64,000 bases of DNA from NCBI GenBank assembly GCA_905250075.1, contig CAJNOP010000419.1, forward strand, positions 62,001 through 126,000. The letters run 5' to 3'. This document shows positions 25,830 through 38,070 of the stretch, one piece after another. The translations under genes and the position numbers were made by a program. The stretch's first letter is position 1. The number at the start of each line of letters is the position of its first letter. The DNA is from Rotaria sp. Silwood1 (Eukaryota; Rotifera; Eurotatoria; Philodinida; Philodinidae). Under the pieces are notes generated by a model. That model was not told where the DNA came from. It saw nothing but the letters and a program-made list of their open reading frames with translations, and searched no databases.

Positions 25830-27200
25830 TTTACCCTGAATTTTCCATGGACCAAACGTTAGCAAATTTAACATTATCATATTGAAGTGAAATTCGATCA
25901 TCAAATAATTCATCATTAGTTCGTAATTCAATCTTTATTCTTGGGTTTGGGGCGGCATCATATTGAAATATACAATTTCTACATAATCTACTTCCGTAAT
26001 ATATTTATCATATAACTCATTATTCAAATAAATTCTTTGTTTTTGTTTATGTTTGTCTCTTTTTATTATCATTATGTGATATCAAATGAATCATTTTTCG
26101 GCAGTATCCTTTCCTATCAAATATCGCCTAGCAAAGAGGCATACTATTTGCTAATTTTTTTTTAATCACAGGATGATAATAGTTAGTATTTTTTTGAATA
26201 TTTGTTGCCTAAATATTTTTATTGTGGCGGTTTGAAAATGATTCTAGGATAAACTTTTAAGAAAAACTAGTATTGACAATTCTATTTCACATTCTGTTCG
26301 TTGATCTTTTTGTAAAGCTAAAACTCCTTCTGGATTTCTTAGTACAAATAATATGCTGCATTTTGTTATCATGTGTCAATTTTTGCTTTCTTTTTTAAAA
26401 TTCTTTCAACCGAAGTATCTGGCAAGATTTGAGTGTTTCTTGCTGACCTTCACTCGACTCTGTTATGGTAACAAACTTTAACTGGTTTGCGGGTGTGGGT
26501 GAGATGAATTCTACACCCTATATGACTTCGATGATAATTAATCTTGATTGTTCATTGTGGTACATAATGATGTTTATTGAACAATCGATCCATGATATTT
26601 CAAAGAAATGAATATGTGCAAATATAATCAGAACATTATTGTGGATTCAAGTCTTTTCAGATTTATTTAAACAAACTGTTTTACATGATTAGATGAGAAC
26701 AAAGCAAGAATGAAAGAAAAAAAAACGAAAAACCTATTATGGATAAATTGAACATGATCAATATCAATATTTTCCTTTTGTTTTTTTAGTAATGATATTG
26801 ATCAATGAATCTTAGTTTCGAAATCGTCAAAGAAAAATGCAGATATAAACTGCTCTTTCAAATGTTTTTCATTCAAAATACCTCGGCAAGGTGTATTTCA
26901 CATCAAACAACCTTATTTTGTATAAAATCATGCCAATCTCATCATCATCAATAGCTAAAATGGGTATATTCACAGAGAACATGCTTTAAAATGAAATGAA
27001 CACAACTAAATGAAAAATAAATTGTTCTTCTCAAGAGAATATTTTTAACAAAAAATTCTTTCGAATCTCTAATGACTCATATTAATCAATGTTACACTTA
27101 TAAACTAGTCCTATGAGAAAAATATATACCGATATAATATTGTTCACATTCTACTTCTGTAATATGCGCTTATTAAATTTATATTCTTGACAAAACAATG
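25830..27200 (-). pseudogene. Scattered decayed coding remnants, family unknown
   Basis: Several minus-strand stretches read as plausible protein but do not join: about 27190-27120 (SEESKQMLFVKIGALFCQEY), 26985-26880 (VNIPILAIDDDEIGMILYKI), 26370-26260 (LFVLRNPEGVLALQKDQR), and 26040-25845 (RIYLNNELYDKYITEVDYV, then after a frameshift PRIKIELRTNDELFDDR). ITEV-containing segments occur twice in shifted frames, suggesting an internal duplication. Long gaps and shifts separate the pieces, so this is either a dead gene or a gene with exons I cannot connect. IPILAIDDDEIG faintly recalls cadherin-type repeats; that is not enough to name it. Confidence 0.3.
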
Positions 27201-27343
27201 CACCGATCTTTACAAACAGCATTTGCTTAGATTCTTCTGAAGTTCTGAGACTTAATAATATTCTACTTTAATATTTATAAATAATGAGAAATCAAAAAGA
27301 TCAGCACACAGAAATTTTACAACAAAAAATCAAATTAACTCAT

Positions 27344-27953
27344 CAGAGATGGGACCGGTTCGGTTTTTAACCGAACCGAACCGACCGGCCGTAACCGAAA
27401 TCGGTTCGATTCGAGATTTTTAAAAAATTCGGTCGGTTACGTTCGGTTCGGTTAGAAATTTTAAAAAATTCGGTCGGTTACGTTCGGTTCGGTTAGAAAG
27501 AATCGACATAATCTTTTGATTTGAGTTCGATGGACTTTTTGCGACATAAGAAGAAAAAAGAGTGTAATCGTACGACAATTAGCTGTTGTTCGTAACTCGT
27601 ATTATCTCACATGTTTTTTTAAATTTGTTGTGAGAGGTAAGAAAGTTATAATACAGTAAGAGGATTCAATAAATAATCTTTCTTCGTTACTTTCTCTAGA
27701 TGTTGATTGCTCATAGTTGCTACTGCTCGATTTGTTGTTACTAATTTATAAGGCACTAATACCCTAATTAACATAAGCTAAACTTCGCTTTCTCTAAACT
27801 CGGTTCGATTACGAAATTTTTGAAATTCGGTCGGTTACGGTCGGTTCGGTTAGAAATTTTTAAATATTCGGTCGGTTACATTCGGTTCGGTTAGAGATTT
27901 TTTCGGTTACGGTCGGTTCGGTTTGGCAAAAACGCCAACCGATCCCACCTCTG
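27344..27953. mobile_element. hAT-type MITE, 610 bp, with 8-bp target-site duplication
   Basis: The ends are inverted repeats: CAGAGATGGGACCGG on the left and its near complement ending CCCACCTCTG on the right. The element is flanked on both sides by the identical octamer TAACTCAT (27336-27343 and 27954-27961). An 8-bp duplication with CAGRG-type ends is the hallmark of the hAT superfamily. The body carries no gene. It is built mainly of repeated CGGTCGGTTACG / GGTTCGGTTAG motifs and their complements at both ends, with an AT-rich centre. It must have been mobilised by a transposase encoded elsewhere. The perfect duplication suggests a fairly recent insertion. Confidence 0.88.
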
Positions 27954-28707
27954 TAACTCATACAAGAAAAATAGCAAAGAGCAAGCATAGGGGTCCTGTT
28001 AAGTATAAATACTAAAGTCGAATATGAAAAGGAAATTTGTTTGACTATCTGCAGATTAATGAAAAGGTAAAACTTTAAAGTTCTATTTCCAAAAATGACG
28101 GAAGATGGTTTTTTTTCTTATATAGTATGTTTTTTTAATTTGATAACAATTTTCAATAATCGTTTAAAAAAACTAAATCACACTGACCTTGCCACTGTAA
28201 TTTCTGTACATAGTGTCGATAAACAAAAAAGATTAATTAGCATTAGATAAAACATTCATAATATAGTTGTCATTCTTGTCTTCACACACGTCGTATTAAA
28301 AATAAAACTATTAAGTCATTAATCGAACATATGTATTTTCCTTGTGGTAGTGCACTTGTGCTTTGAAACATTGACTAGTCATTTCTCAATAGTAATAAGG
28401 ACGAAGACTAGAAAAAAGCTGCTGAATATCTAACTGACATGAGTCATAGCGTTGATATTGTTTAAGAGTTATTCACGTTGGTTTGGTAGTAGACTTTTGA
28501 AATACTCTGTATATAAAACAGTCCATAAATAAAAGTCTTTTTTAAAAATCTGATCTATTGTTTTCTCCATTATTTAAAATTTGTTCATGTAGATTAGCGT
28601 CTAACACGATCCGATATAGTGCAATTAGTATGATAATGGATGATAAAATTGATTCAGCTATTATTCTTGTTACAAATGTTGTTAAACTGTAACTTGCTTC
28701 CTCTGTA

Positions 28708-29395
28708 GGGGTGTGAAAACTGGTCCCGGTTCCGTCGGGAGCATAATCGGGGCCAAATTTTAATTTTTACGGGACTGGGATCGGGACTTAAAGCTTGCTA
28801 AAACTGATCCCGGTATATTTTCTATTCAAGAATTAGATTTCATATTTTCACACTTTTATTCGATTCTGACTAATGATCTACAAATAGGCCCTTTTTATTT
28901 ATGTTTGAGATAAAATGATGAATCTGCAAAATCACCTTTTTTCGATCCTGAACGGGCATCACATTAGAGATCCCTACTAATAGTAGTACTCATAGTTCTG
29001 CACATCCTAAATTTTGACATCATCAAAGAGACTCTTGAATGAACATTGATTGACGTTCATTCATTTAGAGCTTGTATGTATGCCAGAACTGTGAGCTTCG
29101 AGAGAATTTTCTAAGCCACACGGCCAGAACCAAGGAAATTTTCGAAGAAGACAAAAAACGTGGTCCTGTTTATCTTTAGAGTATTGATGCGTGCATATAA
29201 ATGTATGCTCATAACTGTTAATTTCTCAAGACCATCAATTTTCATTTTGTGTGTATTCAAAGAATCACAAAGAGTATTAGAAAAACTGGCTTTTTCTAGA
29301 AATGAAATCAGGATCAGAAGCAATAGAAAGTTTTAACTGAGACTGGAACCGGGACCAAAAAAGAGGTGGTCCTGCCGATTCCTATTCCTTCGGCA
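28708..29395. mobile_element. Degenerate non-autonomous element with GGTCCCGG-rich ends
   Basis: The left side begins TAGGGGTGTGAAAACTGG followed by a GC-rich stretch (GGTCCCGGTTCC, CGGGACTGGGATCGGGAC). The right side, about 29340-29395, has the complementary GGAACCGGGACCA and further GC-rich sequence. A start of the form AGGGGTGTGAAAA is common in hAT-derived MITEs, but the right terminus is not intact and I find no convincing target-site duplication. Read as an old or truncated element. Confidence 0.45.
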
Positions 29396-30349
29396 ATTGA
29401 AGTATTCATAACTAATTTTATCTTTTAGTCCTTGTTTTATAATTGTATGTGTCAAACTTGAAACTTGCATAATTGAACTTCAAGTATTTAACTACTTCAC
29501 TATTTTTGTTTTAATTTAACTGAGCAAGTTTGAATTCTACTGAATTAATATCTTCTCTTGCCAAGGATACCAGTGAAACACACATACAAGACATCTTTCT
29601 CAAAGATTTCAAGACTAGTTGAACAATTGGATTCAACTTTCAAGTTTGACACTATTAATTATCAGTTGATATACATATATGCAGTATAAAGTTATTCTTC
29701 GATTCTAATTATTCGTACAGATCATCATGGATAATCAGACTCATGAAAATTGAATACAGAAAGAAAAGACGATAAAATATCACATAGATACGAATTGAGT
29801 CTTCAATTATAATTATTCACGATTCTTACTCTTTGAATTTAACTAACTAATATTTTTCTTGTAATGTCTATTTGAAATTATATCTAGTAAGAAGATATCA
29901 TATAGTTCAATAAATGTCTTCTATGCAAAACAAATCAAAGAACGTTTCTATTACTAAATGTACGTGATTTTCGTTGGTCAATATGTAGTAGTGCATCGAG
30001 CTATATACTGATGGTAAGTATTTTTTAATGATATCAATACGATCTATAAAAAAAATCCAATAGAGGAAGAGAGCTTGTCAAACGTAATAATTGTATGAAA
30101 ATATAATTCCTAAGGAAAATTCTATTTACGATATAGAAAGCGCGCTGTACTTTTCAATCGCCCAGAACTAAATCAACACAGCAACAATTGTTTTATTTCG
30201 TTTTTCATCATTTTTTTGTTTATAAATTTCAGATATTAAAATCATTTTTCACTGAAATTTAACAACAATGACAAAAGTCACTACTACTTGTTGAATTTAT
30301 CATAGATTCACTCCATATCTAAATATATACTATCGATCAAATCAATAGA
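29396..30349. other. Spacer upstream of small membrane protein gene
   Basis: AT-rich, with no coding or repeat signal I can support; it probably holds the promoter of the gene that starts at 30350. Confidence 0.35.
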
Positions 30350-30790
30350 ATGGCAACTTTTCTCATTTCTTTGCTTGCTGCATTCATTGTTGTCATAATT
30401 ATTATTCTATTTGGTCTTGTTCTGGCACAAATACTTATCAAACGAGCTGATCAGACTCAAGCACATACAAATATTATATTTGATCAACCACAAAGTATAA
30501 TTATTGATATTGATGAGTTACCTGAAGCTCAACAGGAATCAGGTATAACAGTTATATCGAATGATGTAATTGAAGGTATATCCCATCGTCATCATCATTT
30601 AACGAAAAAAACTCTATCAGTCATTGATCAAGATGCTCTAATCAATCATATGAACGACAAAAAAACAACAATGGAACGAATACATGTTGACGATGGTCTA
30701 GCAATATCAACGAAAAATGACAGTGGTGCTATATCATCAGAAACCAGTATCGTAAATCCACTTACAGACAAGATTACACTGAAATATTAA
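30350..30790 (+). CDS. Small single-pass membrane protein, uncharacterised
   Basis: An uninterrupted frame of 146 residues starts at an ATG preceded by AATAGA. Residues 3-30 are strongly hydrophobic (FLISLLAAFIVVIIIILFGL), followed by KR, which fits a signal anchor or type III membrane segment with the rest in the cytosol. The remainder is hydrophilic and acidic, with a His cluster (HRHHHL) near residue 80 and many Ser/Thr towards the C-terminus. Codon use and composition look like a real gene, and the frame is far longer than chance frames nearby. I recognise no family. It converges on the ANO10-like gene, 339 bp away. Confidence 0.6.
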   Translation: MATFLISLLAAFIVVIIIILFGLVLAQILIKRADQTQAHTNIIFDQPQSIIIDIDELPEAQQESGITVISNDVIEGISHRHHHLTKKTLSVIDQDALINHMNDKKTTMERIHVDDGLAISTKNDSGAISSETSIVNPLTDKITLKY

Positions 30791-31129
30791 AATATTCGAG
30801 AGATCCATCTTAGCGTCAGAATCTAGCACTGGAAAGTATATGGTTCTTCCTTTATGTCAGTTCAACAATGAAAAGAAAATATCTCATACTAACCATTTGT
30901 AATACATATATATGATTTATTTCACAGAAAAAAAAACACACTTGTTATTATCAAGTAGACTAATAAATATATATGAAAGTCATGAAGGCTACCACTAAAA
31001 GATTCTAGATATTATGTATGAGAAAGAATCATGCGAGATTATTTATTGAGTATGAAAAGGTGACTTGGATACACTCGAAAGAATTGTTATGTGAAAAAAA
31101 AATATATGCCAATAAAAATAGTTAATATA
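30791..31129. other. Convergent 3' spacer
   Basis: 339 bp between the 3' ends of the small membrane protein and the ANO10-like gene, AT-rich and presumably both 3' UTRs. No other feature is visible. Confidence 0.4.
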
Positions 31130-34100
31130 TTAAAGTTTCTGTATAGATATTTGAGCTTTTAATGCTCTTCGTTCACGCTAGAAAGAAAAAAAGAATATAA
31201 AAATTCAATAATCTATTTTCAAATATATGTTTTTTTTTTACTTCAAGTCTTAACGCTTGATGAGATTCGTAGAGATGTTTATCTTTAGCAATTTGAACTT
31301 CCATTGGTGTGCCTGGAATAGCAAAACCAATAGCAAATTTCAATGCTAAAAGAATATGCTATAATAAAAACAAAAAAAATAAATTCATAAGAGAAAAAAA
31401 AGATACATAAAATAGTTATACTTCAGCAGCAACAAAAATTAGAAAGTATTGAGCATCTGTATACGAAGAAAAATATTCACGAACTGATGGTTGCATTGCA
31501 ATTAATGCTGTATTTGTAACAATAGCGATTGAACTTAATATATCAAATGCGTGACGCCAACTGCCTATAAATACATATTAAAAGAATGTTAATGATAGAA
31601 CAAACTTTCTGACCAATATTCCAAGCACGTTGAGCGAATGGACGTTGATAAACATGACAATATTTAAAAGCATCAGCACGAAGTTCAAATATATTATTAA
31701 TTAATGCACAAATTGTAACCCATGGAAAAATCTAGTGAAAACATAATAAATAACTACGAGTTTACTTAATGTGTAGGTTTAATATGAAGATTATCGAGAA
31801 ACTATTGTTATGATTAACGACATCAGAACAAATGAAAACTTATTTCTTTTTTTTTGTGTATTGTAAAAGAGAATCTCTTTATTCTCAAAAATGCGTCTAA
31901 CGAAACCTCTACGACATATAATAGATTCACGTCTATTATCTACAAACATCTTTAAATATACTACGTTACGGTGTTGATAGATCTCTTGCTCTAACTATGG
32001 TCAACATTCCCCTTAGCAGCGTAACTAGGCAAGACACATCTATCTCTACCAGAGGCTGAGCTTCGCTTAAAAAGGCTTGAGCCTTCTCTAGGAAGGTGAT
32101 CAGAAGGTCTCTACTCCGTCACAGACATGTGTTGGCAACTGAAGCCTGTCTACAACTTTTTTTCTAGTAACATTACTAATGTCTATTTATTGCAATCTTT
32201 GAAACCACCGAGAATCGAACACATAGACGTCAAGGCTCATAGATAATTTCACATTATTCTGTTAGACTTACTGCTGAAAATAAAGCAACATAACCATATT
32301 GTTCAAAGATAGTCAAATAATCTCCATATGTTCCCTTAAAAAAAATAACCCAAATCTAATTTAAAATATCATTTGTTATATATCTTTTTATTACTTCAAA
32401 TGGAGTTAATGTTTTTGCTTGTTTTACTGCATCACTAACTTGACTACTTTGTGATTTTCCATCAACTAATTGCTTCTTTTTAACACGTATAAGTACATAT
32501 GGACCAATTTGTTCAGTAAATTTTAAGAAAATAGCATTCAAAATAACCAATGATATAAGTAACTAAAAAAAAACATCAATATTTTTGAATTTTTTAAAAA
32601 TAAAATAAATTCATTTCATTACTTGTACAACATTTCCATAATTAACATTAAAAAATGCTTCATAAAAAAGTCCAATAAAACAATTCATAAAATAAAAAAC
32701 AAATAATTTCGATGTTAAATTATTTTCATAACCTGTTTGAAGACGATGATTTTCTAAAATAATTCGAAAACAACAATAAATAAATTTCTTATTTTATATT
32801 TTATCTTTTACCAAAATCATTCAAGTATGTAGCTATTTTTTTATAAATTAAATTCATTGGAATAATAAGTAATGAATAACCAGCTGATGGCATTGTACGC
32901 ATTAATTTAGCATGAATGGAAAGTAAAGAACCATCTAATGGATAATTATGATCTGCTTTTATTTGTATTCGATAATAAGCAAAATAAATCCACAGTGAAC
33001 AAGCTAAACAACACATTATTACTGGATATGTAACTAAATATTTTTTTAACATTCGTTTCCATCTAAACAATAAACGAATTAAGAAAATTAACCTTACAGA
33101 TGTGTAAGGTTACTCTCTATCTTTGCCCTTCCACTACAGGCTAGATTAGAGTAAAAATGAGAATACTTTTCTCAGTTAGGATACAGCATACGAAAAATAA
33201 AAATTTACCCTATGTATTTCGATTGCAATACTCTTTGGTCAGAGTACTCACTTGGACAAAGACTCATTTGAACGCATTAAAATATGCGACTTTTACGCTA
33301 AAAAACAAATGATGAGAAAACAATTTTTAGTTTTTTTCTTAAGAGTAAATCTGTGGATACCATTGTTTTCACACTCCTTATTTTTGTCAAAAGAATAGTT
33401 TGAAAGTGTAGCAAGCGCACATTTTAATGCGTAAGAGCTCATTTATTATTGTTTGTTTCGAAATGAGTAGATGTTCGATATCATAAAAGTAAGTGTAAGA
33501 AAATTTCTCTCGTCAGATTATAGAGTACAAGAAAAGCTTACTCTACAATCTCTAATTGCCATAGGATTCATATTTTTTGTTCCTACCTAGGATATACTCG
33601 TTCGTCTTGATTTGTTATTGGTGAACGATGTAAATCTCCATAATGAGCTGCTCGAGGACGTTCAAAGATTTTTAGATCATATGAACCCCATTGATAAGCA
33701 AGTTTATTACTTAAACGCTTCCATTGTTCCATCTAAGATTTAAATCATATAATTTCAATAAAGTAGTTTATGATAATTACTCACAAATACACTCCACCAA
33801 ATAACATTAAAAATACAAAATAATGAATATTTAAAAAAATCCCAACCAGGCCAAATACTAACAAAAAAGCCTGTAAAGAAAAACAAAAAAGACGATAATT
33901 TTAAACTGAATAAAAAGAAGAACTTTACCAAATATTGCAGTAGGTATAAGTGCTTTTGTGTAATACTCAAGAAATGCAAAATAATATGCAACATTTTCAC
34001 CAAAATAATTTCGCACTTTATCTATAAAAAAAAATAGCTTATTAAAATTTACTTTCCATTGTTAAGAACAATTGTCTTACGAATATCTTGTGGTTTAAAA

Positions 34101-34812
34101 AAAGAATATGGTCCCATAAACCAATCACGTTCAATTAGTTTAATATCTTCTTTATCATGTAATGGAAAAACACTAATAACAAAATCGAGGTCACGAAGAA
34201 GACCAACTAATAAAAAAATTATGTCAATTTTATTTTTCAATTTGTTTCCACATACGAATTGTATCACTATTAGGTATTATTGATTTTGTAGGAACACCTG
34301 GTACACTATGTTCATGTTGCATTGGAAGTACACTTTGTATTTCATCCCAAATAATGAGTTGTTTTTCAGATTTAAGTAGAAAACTATCTGGATTTCCTAA
34401 TAAATGAATATATTTTATTATTAAAAAGAAAATAATAATAAATATATGTACCAGAATTATCAAAATTATCTATATCATTAATAAGAAATTCGCGTAAAGT
34501 ATCATTTTTATACGGTTTTTTAATTCGTAATTCTTCGGCACCAAGTAATAAACGATTTAGTGTTGCACCAATTAAAAGAATATTATTCTAATTGATGATA
34601 AAAATAAAATTAATATGAAAAAAAAAGAAAACATCAGTACTTACATGACTTTCAGGGTCAGTATCATATCGAACCAATAAATCCGCACCATCATCTTCAT
34701 CTTGTTTTGCAGTTAATCGTTTAATCACCCAGTTTTTAGTTTCATCTGGTGTTGTAGGAGAAAAATGCAGAACAACAAGAGGTTCAAAATTCGAAGTTTC
34801 GTAGGATGTCAT
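31130..34812 (-). CDS. ANO10: Anoctamin-10-like (TMEM16K) membrane protein
   Basis: Fifteen coding exons join in frame to 644 residues (human ANO10: 660). Order: 34645-34812, 34452-34587, 34256-34396, 34081-34206, 33929-34021, 33785-33870, 33587-33732, 32812-33062, 32623-32753, 32395-32562, 32272-32334, 31614-31731, 31422-31564, 31242-31358, 31130-31177. The N-terminal cytosolic domain starts with FEPLVVLHFSP and contains VFPLHDKEDIKLIERDW, both typical of the ANO10 branch. Then KVRNYFGENVAYYFAFLEYY leads into the first membrane helices; later helices include GTYGDYLTIFEQYGYVALFS and FAQRAWNIGSWRHAFDILS. Anoctamins are dimeric Ca2+-regulated lipid scramblases or ion channels; ANO10 is mainly in the ER. 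Two introns are long (33063-33586 and 31732-32271); the second holds a SINE-like insertion. Confidence 0.96.
31840..32271 (-). repeat. Probable tRNA-derived SINE in ANO10 intron
   Basis: Read on the minus strand, the 540-bp intron starts with a segment containing a good RNA polymerase III B box, GTTCGATTC, at about 32210-32225. A degenerate A-box-like TAACAGAATAATG lies about 45 bases upstream. A non-coding body of about 350 bp follows and ends in an A-rich tail (ACAAAAAAAAAG) near 31850. Head, body and A-tail are the layout of a SINE. The tRNA-like head begins almost at the splice donor, so the donor GTAAGT may be part of the element. The cloverleaf is too diverged for a functional tRNA. Confidence 0.5.
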
Positions 34813-36230
34813 TTGATTACAAATTTAATAGATCTAAATAACCATATTTAAAATCTTAGATTAATAATAAGTTTTTGAAAAATAAATTAATTTTAAATCA
34901 TTAATTTAAACATACCTTGATTTAGTGAATAGAAAATATGTTATACATATTAAAAGGTCTATTCTCAATGTAACACATTATAAATGATTTTAAAATAGAG
35001 ACTAAAATACTCTATGTGATTCAAACCGAACAACAAATTATTGATAGACTGTTCGATATAATGTGCGCTTTACTGACAGAAGTTTGATACCTTATCCATC
35101 AGCTATCTTCATTCTGCCATTCTATCTAGATATATTGACAGCGGTGCGAACAAACATGTAGGATGGGAAAAGAACGATGAATACTGAGATATAGAAAACA
35201 TATCTGACTCCGACAAAGGAACAACTGAGTACATGAATGTCTTAGAAACTTAACTTGATTGTTTTCTTCTCTTGTGAATATGAGAAAACAATTGATCTGT
35301 ACAATATAAAACTACGACAGAAATAGATTTTAATGACAGGTTTATCGCGTCCGATTCATAGATCAAATAAACATACGCAAATATATGTTGAATTATTTTC
35401 GTAATAAAAACACTGAAATCTACTTTTATATGGCCTTTGATCATTTATTATTGATGTTTATATGATTCATATTCGATTGATATAGATAAATGTATTAGAT
35501 TTGATTCGGTTTTCGGAATAATTTATTTACTCTAATTTGACTTGCTCAGCGGATCATCACAATCATCTTTGAAATGACTCATATCTACATCTAATTAGTT
35601 GAATATCCTCCAATCGAAAGAAATCATAAATTTCTAGAAAAAATTTTCCATCTTAAATGAGAAAATAAATTTATTGATAAATTTTTTTGTTATAAAAATC
35701 GATGTTTTTCGTAACTTGTTCAACCGAATCAGATCGGATAGACAATCAATCCATAGTTTACCTTCAATCGAGTATTTCTCAAATAAACAGTTTCCATTTT
35801 TTTTGTATACGATTGTATCATCCTATTTTATATTTTTCTTAAAAAATCTACATTTTATGTTCATTTATATAGGACAGATTAATGTAATTTATTTTGCGAA
35901 CAATATTTCTTTGATTTGATGCAGAATTAATTTATTCTTGTTTACAATCAGTCCAATGATGATAACCGACGATTGAAGAGCATTTTTTATGTGAGACGAA
36001 CGAACAACTACTTAATTTTTCTTGTTCTTTGAAAAATAAAAACAAGGCATACGATATTATTTTATATTTAAGCAGCAGTTCGTTCGTCTTATGTATGTGG
36101 GTTCTAATGATATCGATTATGAGATCTGAGGACTTAATTCAATCATATTTATTTTATTAATGAATGAAAACAAAAAAAATGATTTTATTTTCTTAAATAG
36201 ATCGACATTAAAAGAGTCGAAATATAAATA
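34813..36230. other. Divergent intergenic region ANO10 / eL13
   Basis: 1.4 kb separating divergent genes. A polypyrimidine tract ending TTCTTAAATAG at about 36201 is a splice acceptor for the eL13 5' UTR. I see no coding signal or repeat. Confidence 0.4.
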
Positions 36231-36915
36231 ATGAAACACAATAACGTTATTCCAAATGCTCATTTTAATAAAAAATGGCAATTACATGTTCGTACATGGT
36301 TCGATCAAGCCGGTCGTAAAGCTCGACGACACCAAAAACGTTTAACTAAAGCACAACGTGTTGCTCCTCGACCAACTAAAGGTTCATTACGTCCTATTGT
36401 TCATAGTACAACACGTCGTTATAATATGAAAGTTCGTGCTGGTCGTGGATTTTCATTGGATGAAGTACGTGCTGCTGGTCTTCATCCAAAATATGCTCGA
36501 ACCATTGGTATTGCCATTGATCATCGACGACGTAATAAATCCACTGAAGCTTTTCAAGTAATATTAATTATGAAAATATTTATTCAATTCGATTTTTATT
36601 TTCTAGCTTAATGTTCAACGTCTAAAACAATATCTTGGCAAACTTATTTTGTTTCCATTAAAAGCTGATAAACCTAAAAAGAACGATGCTAAACCAGAAG
36701 AAATTAAATTGGCTGTACAACATAAAAAACGAATTATGCCAGTTAAACGACAAGTCCAACGTGAAAAGGCTCGACCAATTAATGATTCTGATACTAAATT
36801 TCAAGCTTTTCAAGCTTTACGTATGGCTCGTGCTGATGCACGATTAATTGGACAACGTGAAAAGAAAGCTAAACAAGCAGCTGAAGATGAAAAGAAACCC
36901 AAAAAAGAGAAATAA
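36231..36915 (+). CDS. RPL13: 60S ribosomal protein eL13
   Basis: Two coding exons, 36231-36557 and 36607-36915, separated by a 49-bp intron, give 211 residues, the usual length for eL13. The N-terminus [17 protein letters not shown] and the basic stretch [16 protein letters not shown] are characteristic. The core [17 protein letters not shown] and [18 protein letters not shown] is strongly conserved in eukaryotes, and the C-terminus ends in a Lys-rich tail. The protein is a structural component of the large ribosomal subunit. A 5' UTR splice acceptor lies about 30 bp upstream, and an AATAAA signal lies about 50 bp after the stop, at 36966. Confidence 0.97.
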
Positions 36916-38070
36916 ATATTTTCATTTGTTTTTGTATCCTTCTAATTTGGGTTAACAAGAATTAAAATAAAGAAAGAACAACATTCAACCGACAAAATCT
37001 ATGTCGGTATATAAAATAAATATATTTATTAAATTTCGTTTCTTTAATCGAAGAAATTCAAAGATAATTTCTACTTTAGATAAACACTTTTTTAAAGGTT
37101 GAAAATTTCATATTAGAGAAAAAGAAAGAAATATTATTTCTCTTATAACAGACTAAGCTTTCAATCTATAGATACTCGAATAATTTAACCATTTCATGAA
37201 TTATTTATATTTTGAACGGCATATATACCTTACTTCTATGGTATACTTATCAATATTGTATAAATAAAACATTCATATATTCTAAAGTTATGTTTTTTTG
37301 GCTTATTCTTAAATATAGTATAACTTTTTTATAATACAAAATCTTCAGACTTTTGAAAAGTATTCACCATAGAATTTAATAATGATGCTTATCGTAGGGA
37401 GGTTCAGTTTTAGCAAAACGTGATAACTATCACTTGCAACACTGTTCATATTATAAAGTTGTCCACTATGAGAGGCTTTACTGTATTATATATATATCAC
37501 TTGAATATGATATGTGTCTCATTCGACGTGTTATTTTACTTTAAAGTGAAGCAATAAGTACTAAATTATTTCTGAATAATACTCAAAATAGATTCGGTTG
37601 AAATATGAAAAGAATTAAATATATAAAGATTAAAATTTTGTTAACTAGATGACGTTATGGAGATTTATTAGCATACTACCATATATGATTATGTCTTGAA
37701 GATAATAAAAATAATAATAGACATTAACCCGCTTAAATTATTTGCTATTTCAAATGAATTTTTACAAGTAATATTACATTTCAATGTTTTTTCTTTACTT
37801 TAACAAGAAAATCTTATTGAAATCAACTCTAGTGTGATCTTCTTCATTGAAAAGAAAATAAACAAAGAATTAATATTTAATCATCTTGTCATTACTATTT
37901 CAACACATCTCTCAAATACTACAAAAATCTTAATCATTCAAAATAAGCAAAAAGATAATGTATTCATATATCATATATTAAACATTTCGCTACATAGTAA
38001 ATCGTAAACAATTTATATGCTGTTCTTTTCAATATGACAACCATGTTTATTGAGATAAAAAATATTCTAC
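36916..38070. other. Gene-free spacer
   Basis: AT-rich sequence after eL13, including its 3' UTR and AATAAA. No coding signal. Confidence 0.4.

Noticed and set aside
32205..32275. A tRNA gene on the minus strand
   Set aside because: A B box is present but acceptor and anticodon stems do not pair and the sequence continues into a body with an A-tail; a SINE fits better.
33063..33586. MITE in the first long ANO10 intron
   Set aside because: Short complementary pieces (GCATTAAAATATGCG-like) exist, but no consistent ends or target-site duplication could be defined.
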